From Chamaelirium japonicum (Eukaryota > Streptophyta > Magnoliopsida > Liliales > Melanthiaceae): 64,000 nucleotides of DNA. The position numbers were made by a program, and so were the translations under genes. Location of the stretch: assembly GCA_947650365.1 (NCBI GenBank), contig CANTAL010000025.1, positions 1,364,001 to 1,428,000 on the forward strand. The letters run 5' to 3'. The notes below the pieces were generated by a model that was not told where the DNA came from, did no database searches, and saw nothing but the letters and a program-made list of their open reading frames with translations. Below, in pieces: positions 41,008 through 52,374 of the stretch (positions within the stretch are counted from its first letter, which is position 1; each line of letters begins with the position of its first letter).

Positions 41008-42703
41008 ACGAATGTATCCATTCTAATTCATTCGTACGATCCATTCTAATTCGTTCATATGATCCATTCTAATTCATTCGTACGATCCATGCAAATTCAT
41101 TCGCATTATCCATTCTAATTCATTCGTACGATCCATTCTAATCCAATCTAATTCATTCGTATTATCCATTCTAATTCGTTCGTACGATCCATTCTAATTC
41201 ATTCGCACAAATGTATCTATTCTAATTCATTCGTACGATCCATTCTAATTCGTTCATACGATCCATTCTAATTCGTTCGTACGATCTATTCTAATTCGTT
41301 CGTACGATCCATTCTAACTCATTCGCACGATCCATTCTAATTCATTCTCACGAATGTAACCTTTCTAATTTATTTGTATGATCCATTCTAATCCATTCGT
41401 ACGATCCATTCTAATCCATTCGTACGATCTATTCTAATCCATTCATACGATCCGTTCTAATTCATTTGTACGCTCCATTCTTATTCATTCGCACAATCCA
41501 ATCGTACGATCCATTCTAATCCATTCGTACGATCCATTCTAATTCATTCGTACGATCCATTCTAATTCATTCTCACAAATGTAACCTTTCTAATTCATTT
41601 GTACGATCCATTCTAATTCATTCGTACGATCCATTCTAATTCATTCGTACGATCCATTCTAATTCATTCGTACGATCCATTCTAATTCATTCGTATGATC
41701 TATTCTAATTCATTCGCACGAATATAACCATTCTAATACATTAGTACGATCCATTCTTATTCATTCCTACGAATGTATCCATTCTAGTTCATTCGTACGC
41801 TCCATTCTAATTCATTCGTACGCTCCATTCTTATTCATCGCTCAAATATATCCATTCTAATTCATTCGCACAATCCATTCTAATTCATTCGTACGATCCA
41901 TTCTAATTCATTCGTATGGATTCTATTTCATTCGTAGGATCCATTCTAATTCGAACGCACGATCCATTCTAATTTATTCATATGATCCATTCTAATTCAT
42001 TCGTACGATCTATTCTAATTTATTCGCACGAATGTAACCATTCTAATTCATTCGTACGATTCATTCATTCGTATGAGCTATTCTAATTCATTCGTACGAT
42101 CCATTTTAATTCATTCGTACGATCCATTCTAATCCATTCGTACGATCCATTCTAATTCATTCGTACGATCCATTCTAATTCATTCTCACAAATGTAGCCC
42201 TTCTAATTCATTTGAACGATCCATTCTAATTTATTCGTACGATCCATTCTATTCCATTCGTACGATCTATTCTAATTCATTCTAATTCATTCGTACGATC
42301 CATTCGTATGATCCATTCTAATTCATTCGCACAAATGCATCCATTTTAATTCATTCGTACGATCCATTCAAATTTAATCATACGAACCATTCTAATTCAT
42401 TCGCACGATCCATTCTAATTCATTCGTACGATCCATTCTAATTCATTCGCATGAATATATCTATTCTAATTCATTCATATGATCCATTCTAATTTATTCG
42501 CACGATCTATACTAATTCATTCGTACGATCCATTCTAATTCATTCGCACGATCCATTCTAATTAATTCATACGATCCATTCTAATTCATTCGCACAATCT
42601 ATTCTAATTCATTCGCACGATCCATTCTAATTCATTCGTACGATCCATTCTCACGAATGTAACCTTTCTAATTCATTTGTATGATCCATTCTAATTCATT
42701 CGT
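41008..42703 (+). repeat. Forward block, 1.7 kb
   Basis: Many off-length units (CTAATCCAATCTAATTC near 41150; TATGGATTCTATTTC near 41917; CGATTCATTCATTCG near 42059), so more disordered than the left half. Ends on a perfect 22-bp palindrome. Confidence 0.92.
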
Positions 42704-42714
42704 ACGAATGAATT
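42693..42714. repeat. Perfect 22-bp palindrome at a strand switch
   Basis: Centre CGTACG, F-to-R, flanked by AATTCATT and AATGAATT. Confidence 0.92.
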
Positions 42715-43446
42715 TGAATGAATCGTACGAATGAATTAGAATAGATCGTACGAATGAATTAGAATGGACCGTACGAATAAATTAGAATGGATCGTGCGAA
42801 TGAATTAGAATGGATCGTACGAATGAATTAGAATAGACCGTGCGAATAAATTAGAATGGATCATACGAATGAATTAGAATAGATATATTCAAGCGAATGA
42901 ATTAGAATGGATCGTACGAATGAATTAGATTGGATCGTGCGAATGAATTAAAATGGATCGTATGAATAAATTAGAATGGATCGTACGAATGAATTAAAAT
43001 GGATACATTTGTGCGAATGAATTAGAATGGATCATACGATTGAATTTGAATGGATCATACGAATAAATTAGAATGGATACATTTGTGCGATGAATAAGAA
43101 TGGAGCGTACGAATGAATTAGAATGGAGCGTACGAATGAACTAGAATGGATACATTCGTGCGAATGAATTAGAATGGATCATATGAAATAATTTGAATGG
43201 ATCATGCGAATGAATTAGAAAGGATCGTACGAATGAATTAGAATGGATATATTCGTGCGAATGAATTAGAATGGATCGTACGAATGAATTAGACTTGATC
43301 GTACGAATAAATTAGAATGGATACATTCATGCAAATGAATTAGAATGGATCGTACGAATGAATTAGAATGGATCATAGGAATGAATTAGAAAGGATCGTA
43401 TGAATGAATTAGAATGGATCATATGAATGAATTAGAATAGATACAT
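42704..43446 (-). repeat. Reverse block, 0.74 kb
   Basis: Reverse units with several 28-mers lacking one base (TTTGTGCGATGAATAAG near 43083). Confidence 0.92.
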
Positions 43447-43461
43447 TCGCATAATCCATTC
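43447..43461 (+). repeat. Forward micro-block, about 15 bp
   Basis: A single partial forward unit (CGCATAATCCATTCT) flips straight back to reverse, making a small hairpin at 43452-43471. Confidence 0.7.
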
Positions 43462-43471
43462 TAATGGATTA
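43452..43471. repeat. Short hairpin in a forward micro-block
   Basis: Arms TAATCCATT and AATGGATTA around CT. Confidence 0.88.
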
Positions 43472-43620
43472 GAATAGATACATATGAATGAATTAGAATG
43501 GATCTTACGAATGGATTAGAATGGATCGTACGAATGGATTAGAACGCATTGTACGAATGAATTAGAATAGATACATTTGTGCGAATGAATTAGATTGCAT
43601 CGTACGAATGAATTTGAATG
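43462..43620 (-). repeat. Reverse block, 0.16 kb
   Basis: Includes the GATTAGAACGCATTGTACG marker and ends at the centre of a perfect 36-bp palindrome. Confidence 0.88.
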
Positions 43621-43638
43621 CATTCAAATTCATTCGTA
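43603..43638. repeat. Perfect 36-bp palindrome at a strand switch
   Basis: 18-bp arms meet at TGCA (centre 43620/43621), in a CATTCAAATT variant monomer. The centre is not the usual CGTACG or TTAATT hinge. Confidence 0.92.
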
Positions 43639-44268
43639 TGTTCTAATTCTAATTCATTCGTACGATCCATTCTAATTCATTCGTACGATCCATTCTAATC
43701 CATTCGTACGATCCATTCTAATCCATTCGTACGATCCATTCTAATTCATTCGTACGATCCATATTCGTTCGCACGAATGTATCCATTTTAATCCATTCTA
43801 ATTCATTCATACGATCCATTCTAATTCATTTGCAAGAATGTAACCATTCTAATTCATTCGTACAATCCATTCTAATTCATTCGTACGATCCATTCTAACT
43901 CATTCCTACGATCCATTCTAACTCATTCGCACGAATGTATCCATTCTAATTCATTCGTACAATGCGTTCTAATCCATTCGCACGAATGTAACCATTCTAT
44001 TTCATTCATATGATCCATTCTAATTCATTCGTACGATCCATTCTAATTCATTCGTATGATCCATTCTAATTCATTCGTACGATCCATTCTAATTCATTTG
44101 CATGAAAGTATCCATTCTAATTTATTCGTACGATCCAATCTAATTCATTCGTACAATCCATTCAGATTCATTCGCACAAATGTATCCATTCGCACGATCC
44201 ATTCTAATTCATTTGTACGATCCATTTTAATTCATTCGCATGATTTATTCTAATTCATTCGTATGATA
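43621..44268 (+). repeat. Forward block, 0.65 kb
   Basis: Starts with an off-length TTCTAATTCTAATTC unit; a chance open frame (44056-44253) lies here because 23- and 28-mers alternate. Confidence 0.92.
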
Positions 44269-46030
44269 CATTCGTGCGAATGAATTAGAATGGATCGTAC
44301 GAATGAATTAGAATGGATACATTCGAGCGAATGAATTGGAATGGATCGTACGAATGAATTAGAATGGATCATAGGAATGAATTAGAATGGATCGTGCAAA
44401 TGAATTAGAATGGATACATTCGTGCGAATGAATTAGAATGGATCGTAGGAATGAATTAGAATGGATCGTACGAATGAATTAGAATGGTTACATTCATAAA
44501 AATGAATTAGAATGGATCGTACGAATGAATTAGAATGGATCGTGCGAATGAATTAGAATGGATAGTGCAAATGAATTAGAATGGATCGTACGAATGAATT
44601 AGAATGGATTGTACGAATGAATTAGAATTGATCGTGCGAATGAATTAAAATAGATCATACGAATGAATTATTATGGATCGTACGAATTAATTAGAATGGA
44701 TCGTGCAAATGAATTAGAATGGATCGTACGAATGGATTAGAATGGATCGTACGAATGAATTAGAATGGATCGTACGAATGGATTAGAATAGATCGTACGA
44801 ATGAATTTGAATGGATCATGCGAATGAATTTGAATGGATCATACGAATGAATTAGAATGGATCGTGCGAATGAATTAGAATGGATCGTGCAAATGAATTT
44901 GAATGGATCGTACGAATGAATTAGAATGGATTGTACGAATGAATTAGAATTGATCGTGCGAATGAATTAGAATAGATCATACGAATGAATTATAATGGAT
45001 CGTACGAATTAATTAGAATGGATCGTGCAAATGAATTAGAATGGATCGTACAAATGCATTAGAATGGATCGTACGAACGAATTAGAATGGATCGTACGAA
45101 TGAATTAGAATGGATACATTCGAGCGAATAAATTAGAATGGATCGTACGAATGAATTAGAATGGATCATAGGAATGAATTAGAATGGATCGTGCAAATGA
45201 ATTAGAATGGATACATTCGTGCGAATGAATTAGAATAGATCATACGAATGAAATAGAATGGATCGTAGAAATGAATTAGAATGGATCGTGCAAATGAATG
45301 AGATTGGATTGTACGAATGAATTAGAATGGATACATTCGAGCGAATGAATTAGAATAGATCGTAGGAATGAATTAGAATAGATCATACGAATGAATTAGA
45401 ATGGATCGTATGAATGAATTAGAATGGATCGTACGAATTAATTAGAATGGATACATTTGTGAAAATGAAATAGAATGGATCGTACGAATGAATTAGAATG
45501 GATCGTACGAATGAATTTGAATGGATCGTACGAATGAATTAGAATGGATCGAACGAATGAATTAGAATGGATACATTCAAGCGAATGAATTAGAATAGAT
45601 CGTAGGAATGAATTAGAATGGATCATACGATTGAATTAGAATGGATCGTGCGAATGAATTAGAATGGATTGTACGAATGAATTAGAATGGATCGAACGAA
45701 TGAATTAGAATGGATACATTCGAGTGAATGAATTAGAATAGATCGTAGGAATGAATCAGAATGGATTATACGAATGAATTAGAATGGATCGTACGAACGA
45801 ATTAGAATGGATCGTACGAACGAATTAGAATGGATCGTACGAACGAATTATAATGGATCGTACGAATGAATTAGAATGGATACATTCGAGCGAATGAATT
45901 AGAATGGATCATACGAATGAATTAGAATGGATCATACTAATGAATTAGAATGGATCGTGCGAATGAATTAGAATGGATCGTACGAATGAATTACAATAGA
46001 TCGTACGAATGAATTAGAATGGATTATGCG
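44269..46030 (-). repeat. Reverse block, 1.76 kb
   Basis: Contains two related ~300-bp runs (44560-44720 and 44860-45030 share TTGATCGTGCG, ATAGATCATACG and GAATTAATTAG units in order), a 181-bp cassette (45430-45610) and GAACGAATTAG runs near 45790-45850. Confidence 0.93.
45430..45610 (-). repeat. 181-bp cassette, diverged reverse copy
   Basis: 181 bp; the GTAACCTTT end is replaced by a TACATTTGTGAAAATG unit, the rest matches. Confidence 0.75.
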
Positions 46031-46175
46031 AATGTATCTATTCTAATTCATTCATATGATCCATTCTAATTCATTCATACGATCCATTCTAATTCATTCG
46101 TATGATCCATTCTAATTCATTCGTACGATCCATTCTAATTCATTTGCATGAATGTATCCATTCTAATTTATTCGT
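46031..46175 (+). repeat. Forward block, 145 bp
   Basis: Six forward units, last one ending on CATT-less TTCGTACGAA palindrome. Confidence 0.87.
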
Positions 46176-46255
46176 ACGAATGAATTAGAATGGATCGTAC
46201 GAACGAATTAGAATTAGAATGGTTACATTTGTGCGAATGAATTAGAATAGATCGT
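46176..46255 (-). repeat. Reverse block, 80 bp
   Basis: Three reverse units with a GAATTAGAATTAGAATGG stutter; closes at a GTAC centre. Confidence 0.85.
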
Positions 46256-46620
46256 ACATTCCATTCTAATTCCTTTGTATAATCCATTCTAATTCATCGC
46301 ACGATCCATTCTAATTCATTCGCTCGAATGTATCCATTCTAATTCATTTGTGCGATCCATTCTAATGCATTCGTACGATCCATTCTAATTCGTTCGTACG
46401 ATCCATTCTATTTTATTTGTTCAAATAAATCCATTCTAATTCATTCGTACGATCCATTCTAATTCATTCGCACGATCCATTCTAATTCATTCGTATGATC
46501 AATTCTAATTCATTCCTACGATCCATTCTAATTCATTCGCACGAATGTATCCATTCTAATTCATTTGCACGATCCAATCTAATTCATTCCTATGATCCAT
46601 TCTAATTCATTCGTATGATA
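46256..46620 (+). repeat. Forward block, 0.37 kb
   Basis: Contains truncated units (CATCGCACGATCC near 46296). Ends at the ATGATACATTCATACG junction also found at 60281. Confidence 0.9.
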
Positions 46621-48348
46621 CATTCATACGATTGAACTAGAATGGATTGTACGAATGAATTAGAATTGATCATACGAATGAATTAGAATGGATCGTACGA
46701 ATGAATTAGAATGGATCGTGCGAATGAATTAGAATGGATCGTACGAATGAATTAGAATGGATATATTTGAAGGAATAAATTAGAATGGATCGTACGAACG
46801 AATTAGAATGGATCGTACGAATGCATTAGAATAGATCGTACGAATGAATTAGAATGGATACATTCGAGCGAATGAATTAGAATGGATCGTGCGATGAATT
46901 AGAATGGATCATACAAATGAATTAGAATGGATTGTGCGAATGAATTAGAATGGATCATACGAATGAATTAGAATGGATATATTTGAATGAATAAATTAGA
47001 ATGGATCGTACGAACGAATTAGAATGGATCGTACGAATAAATTAGAATGGATCGAACGAATGAATTAGAATGGATACATTCGAGCGAATGAATTAGAATG
47101 GATAGTGCGATGAATTAGAATGGATCATACAAATGAATTAGAATAGATTGTGCGAATGAATTAGAATGGATCGTACGAATGAATTAGAATGGATCGTACG
47201 AATGAATTAGAATGGATCATGCGAATGAATTAGAATGGATCGTACGAATGAATTAGAATGGATCGTACAAATGAATTAAAATGGATACATTTGTGCGAAT
47301 GGATCATAGGAATGAATTAGAATGGATCGTACGAATGAATTAGAATGGATTGTACAAATGAATTAGAATGGATACATTCGTGCGAATGGATTAGAATGGA
47401 TCGTATGAATGAATTAGAATGGATCGTACGAATGAATTAGAATGGATACATTCGAGCGAATGAATTAGAATCGATCGTACGAATGAATTGGAATGGATCA
47501 TAGGAATGAATTAGAATAGATCGTGCAAATGAATTAGAATGGATACATTCGTGCGAATGAATTAGAATGGATCATATGAATGAATTAGAATGGATCGTAC
47601 GAATGAATTAGAATGGATTGTGCGAAAGAATTAGAATGGATCATATGAATGGATTAAAATGGATATATTTGTGCGAATGAATTAGAATGGTTCGTACGAA
47701 TGAATTAGAATGGATCGTGCGAATGAATTAGAATGGATCGTACGAATGAATTAGAATGGATCGTACGAATGAATTAGAATGGATCGTACGAATGAATTAG
47801 AATGGATCATATCAATGAATTAGAATGGTTAAATTCGTGCGAATGAATTAGAATGGATCGTACGAATGGATTTGAATGGATCGAACGAATGGATTAGAAC
47901 GCATTGTACGAATGAATTAGAATGGTTACATTCATGCAAATGAATTAGAATGGATCGTACGAATGAATTAGAATGGATCGTATGAATGAATTAGAATGGA
48001 TCGTACGAATGAATTAGAATGGATCGTACGAATGAATTAGAATGGATCATACGAATAAATTAGAATGGATCGTGCGAATGAATTAGAATGAATCGTGCGA
48101 ATGAATTAGAATGGATCAAATGAATGAATTTGAATGGATCGTACGAATGAATTAGAATGGATCGAACGAATGAATTAGAATGGATACATTCGAGCGAATG
48201 AATTAGAATAGATCGTAGGAATGAATTAGAATGGATCATACGAATAGATTAGAATGGATCATACGAATGAATTAGAATGGATCGTACGAATGAATTAGAA
48301 TAGCTCATACGAATGAATGAATCGTACGAATGAATTAGAATGGATCGT
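46621..48348 (-). repeat. Reverse block, 1.7 kb
   Basis: Contains an internal tandem pair: 46790-46960 and 47005-47180 share GGATATATTTGAA, GAACGAATTAG, GAGCGAATG and GTGCGATGAATTAG units in order. Ends at a 30-bp palindrome. Confidence 0.92.
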
Positions 48349-48363
48349 ACGATCCATTCTAAT
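48334..48363. repeat. Perfect 30-bp palindrome at a strand switch
   Basis: 15-bp arms around GGATCGTACGATCC (centre 48348/48349). One mismatch (A33/C64) is followed by twelve more paired bases on each side. Confidence 0.92.
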
Positions 48364-49022
48364 CCATTCGTACGATCCATTCTAATTCATTTGCACGAAT
48401 GTAAACATTCTAATTCATTCGTACGATCCATTCTAATTCATTCCTACGATCTATTCTAATTCATTCGCTCGAATGTATCCATTCTAATTCATTCGTTCGA
48501 TCCATTCTATTTCATTCGTACGATCCATTAAAATTCATTCGCATGATCCATTCTAATTCATTCGTACGATCCATTCTAATTCATTCTCACGAATGTAACA
48601 TTTCTAATTCATTTGTACGATCCATTCTAATTCATTCGTACGATCAATTCTAATCCATTCGTACGATCCATTCTAATCCATTCGTACGATCCATTCTAAT
48701 TCATTCGCATGAATGTAACCATTCTAATTCATTCGTACGAACCATTCTAATTCATTCCTATGATCCATTCTAATTCATTCGTACGATCCATTCTAATTCA
48801 TTCCTATGATCCATTCTAATTCATTCGTACGATCCATTCTAATTCATTGGCACGAATGTATCCATTCTAATTTATTCGTACGATCCATTCTAATTCGTTC
48901 ATACTATCCATTCTAATTCGTTCGTATGATCCATTCTAATTCATTCGTTCGATCCATTCTAATTCATTCGCACGAATGTATTAGAATGGATCAAATTCAT
49001 TCGCTCGAAGGTAACCTTTCTT
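48349..49022 (+). repeat. Forward block, 0.67 kb, with a reverse scrap inside
   Basis: Holds a forward 181-bp cassette (48439-48619). Near 48980-48992 a scrap TTAGAATGGATC in reverse orientation interrupts it before forward units resume up to 49022. Confidence 0.88.
48439..48619 (+). repeat. 181-bp cassette, forward copy
   Basis: Same order on the opposite strand, exactly 181 bp, with GTAACATTT at the 28-mer. Confidence 0.85.
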
Positions 49023-50227
49023 ATTAGAATGGATCGTACAAATGAATTAGAATGGATCATATGAATGAATTAGAATGGATCGTACGAATGAATTAAAATG
49101 GATACATTCGAGCGAATGAATTAGAATGGATCGTACGAATGAATTAGAATGGATCATGCGAATGAATTAGAATAGATCGTGCGAATGAATTAGAATGGAT
49201 CATACAAATGAATTAGAAAGGTTACATTCGTGAGAATGAATTAGAATGGATAGTACGAATGAATTAGAATGGATTATGCGAATGAATTTGAATGGATCGT
49301 ACGAATAAATAAGAATGGATCACACGAATGAATTAGAATGGATCGTACAAATGAATTAGAAAGGTTACATATGTGAGAATGAATTTGAATGGATCGTACG
49401 AATGAATTAGAATGGATCGAACGAATGAATTAGAATGGATACATTCGAGCGAATGAATTAGAATGGATCGTATGAATGAATTAGAATGGATCGTGCGAAT
49501 GAATTAGAATTGATCGTACGAACGAATTAGAATGGATCGTACGAACGAATTAGAATGGATCATATGAACGAATTAGAATGGATCGTACGAATGAATTAGA
49601 ATGGATTAGAAAGGATCGTACGAATAGATTACAATGGATCGTACGAATGCATTAGAATGGATACATTCGTGCGAATGAATTAGAATGGATCGTTCGAATG
49701 AATTAGAATGGATCGTGCGAATGAATTAGAATGGATCGTGCGAATGAATTAGAATGGATCGTACGAATGAATTAGAATGGATCGTACGAATGAATTAGAA
49801 TGGATTGTGCAAATGAATAAGAATGGATACATTCGTGCGAATGAATTAGAATGGATCGTAGGAATGAATTAGAATGGATCATACGAATGGATTAGAAAGG
49901 TTACATTTGTGAGAATGAATTAGAATGGATTGTACGAATGAATTAGAATGGATCATGCGAATGAATTAGAATGAATCGTACGAATGAATTAGAATGGATC
50001 GCACGAATGAATTAGAATGGATACATTTGTTCGAATAAATTAGAATGGATTGTACGAATGAATTAGAATGGATACATTCTTGCGAATAAATTAGAATGGA
50101 TCGTATATTCGTGCAAATAAATTAGAATGGATCATACGAATGAATTAGAATGGATCGTGCGAATGGATTAGAATGAATCATACGAATGCATTAGAATGGA
50201 TCGTACGAATGATTTAGAATGAATCGT
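49023..50227 (-). repeat. Reverse block, 1.2 kb
   Basis: Contains two partial relatives of the 181-bp cassette (49203 onward and 49332 onward) and the 31-bp reverse monomer near 50098 preceded by the same units as in R1-R3. Confidence 0.92.
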
Positions 50228-50374
50228 ACGATCCATTCTATTTCATTTGTACGATCCATTCTAATTCATTCGCACGATCCATTCTAAATCATTCGTACGA
50301 TCTATTCTAATTCATTCGTATGATCAATTCTAATTCATTCGTACAATCCATTCTAATTCAGTCGTATGAATGTA
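50228..50374 (+). repeat. Forward block, 0.15 kb
   Basis: Ends with CAGTCGTATGAATGTA, the forward half of the F-to-R junction seen at 6747, 8851 and 19009. Confidence 0.88.
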
Positions 50375-50428
50375 TCATACGAGTGAATTAGAATGGATCA
50401 TGCGAATGAATTAAAATGGATCGTACAA
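50353..50428. repeat. Copied F-to-R junction, copy 4
   Basis: CAGTCGTATGAATGTA joined to TCATACGAGTGAATTAG, followed by the ATGCGAATGAATTAAAATGG unit. Far from the superunits. Confidence 0.85.
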
Positions 50429-51158
50429 ATGAATTGGAATGGATCGTACGAATGAATTAGAATACATCATGTGAATGAATTAGAATGGATCATACGTTTG
50501 AATTAGATTGGATTGTGCGAATGAATTAGAATGGATACATTCGTGCGAATGAATTAGAGTAGATCGTATGAATGAATTAGAATGGATCTTACGAATGAAT
50601 TAGAATGGATACATTTGTACGAATGAATTAGAATGGATCGTACGAATGAATTAGAATGGATCATACGAATGAATTAGAATGGATAGTGCGAATGAATTAG
50701 AATGGATCGTACGAATGAATTATAATGGATTGTAGGAATGAATTAGAATAGATCGTGCGAATGAATTAGAATGGATCGTACGAAAGAATTAGAATGGATC
50801 GTACGAATGAATTAGAATGGATCATACGAATGAATTAGAATCGATCATGCGGATGAATTAGAATGGATCGTACGAATGAATTAGAATGGATACATTTGTG
50901 CGATGAATATGAATGGAGCGTACAAATGAATTAGAATGGCGCGTACGAATGAACTAGAATGGATACATTCGTGCGAATGAATTAGAATGGATCATATGAA
51001 AGAATTAGAATGGATCGTGCGAATGAATTAGAATGGATCGTGCGAATGAATTAGAGTGGATCGTACGAACGAATTAGAATGGATCGTATGAACGAATTAG
51101 AATGGATCATATGAACGAAATAGAATGGATCGTATGAATGAATTAGAATGGATACATT
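50375..51158 (-). repeat. Reverse block, 0.78 kb
   Basis: Starts as R1-R3 do (ATGCGAATGAATTAAAATGG unit), then has its own order, with short GTGCGATGAATATG and GGCGCGTACG units near 50900. Confidence 0.92.
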
Positions 51159-51562
51159 CGTACGATCCATTCAAATTCATTCGTACGATCCATTCAAATT
51201 CATTCGCATGATCCATTCTAATTCATTCATACGATCCATTCTAATTCATTCTCACAAATGTAACCTTTCTAATTCATTTGTATGATCCATTCTAATTCAT
51301 TCGTACGATCCCTTCTAATCTATTCATACGATCCAATCGAATCCATTCATACGAACCATTCTAATCCATTCGTACGATCCATTCTAATCCATTCGTACGA
51401 TCCATTCTAATTCATTCTCAGAAATGTAACCTTTCAAATTCATTTGTTTGATCCATTCTAATTCATTCATACGATCCATTCTAATTTATTCGTACGATCC
51501 ATTCTAATTCATTCGTACGATCCATTCTAATTCATCGCACGAATCCGTTCTAATTCATTCGC
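51159..51562 (+). repeat. Forward block, 0.4 kb
   Basis: Two GTAACCTTT 28-mers; a 22-bp-class unit CATCGCACGAATCC near 51533; ends on CATTCGCACGAAT. Confidence 0.9.
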
Positions 51563-52320
51563 ACGAATAAATTAGAATGGATACATTCGTGCGAATGAAT
51601 TAGAACGGATTCGTGCGATGAATTAGAATGGATTAGAATGGATACATTCGTGCGAATGAATTAGAATGGATCGTGCGAATGAATTAGAATGGATCGTATG
51701 AATGAATTACAATGGATATATTTGAACGAATAAATTAGAATGGATCGTACGAATGAATTAGAATAGATACATTTGTGCGAATTAATTAGAATGGATCATA
51801 CGAATAAATTAGAATGGATCGTGCGAATGAATTAGAATGGATCGTACGAATGAATTAGAATGGATCCACCAAATGAGTTAGAATGGATCATACGAATGAA
51901 TTAGAATGGATCGTATGAATGAATTTGAATGGATCGTTCGAATGAATTAGAATGGATCGTATGAATGGATTAGAATGGATCGTACGAATGAATTATAATG
52001 GATCATACTAATGAATTAGAAAGGTTACATTCGTGAGAATGAATTAGAATGGATCGTACGAATGAATTAGAATGAATCATGCGAATGAATTTGAATGGAT
52101 CGTACGAATGAATAAGAATGGATCATACGAATGAATTAGAATGGATACATTCGAGCGAATGAACTAGAATAGATCGTAGGAATGAATTAGAATGGATCAT
52201 ATGAATAAATTAGAATGGATCGTACGAATGAATTGGAATGGATCGTACGAATGAATTAGAATGGATACATTCGTGCGAATGAATTAGAATGGATCGGATG
52301 AATGAATTAGAATAGATCGT
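51563..52320 (-). repeat. Reverse block, 0.76 kb
   Basis: Contains GGATCCACCAAATGAG near 51862 and a 181-bp cassette (52004-52184); ends at the copied R-to-F junction. Confidence 0.92.
52004..52184 (-). repeat. 181-bp cassette, reverse copy
   Basis: 181 bp; CATACTAATG start and GAACTAGAATAG near the end are private changes. Confidence 0.85.
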
Positions 52321-52374
52321 ACGATTCATTCTATTTCATTTGTACAATCCATTCTAATGCATTCGTACAATTCA
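52264..52374. repeat. Copied R-to-F junction, copy 4
   Basis: Same flanks with GGATCGGATGAATG; centre ATCGTACGAT. Confidence 0.83.

Noticed and set aside
43603..43638. Transcription terminators, operators or recombinase sites at palindromes
   Set aside because: All palindromes are explained by opposed monomers; no adjacent gene, T-tract context or unique core is present.
44056..44253. 65-codon open frame (and similar ones at 45438-45626, 61121-61318, 62723-62920)
   Set aside because: They are translations of the F-strand monomer. The TAA in the linker comes into frame within three 23-mers unless a 28-mer shifts the phase; these four places just have a lucky alternation. All show the same IHSNSF-type peptide repeat, no start context and no gene-like composition.
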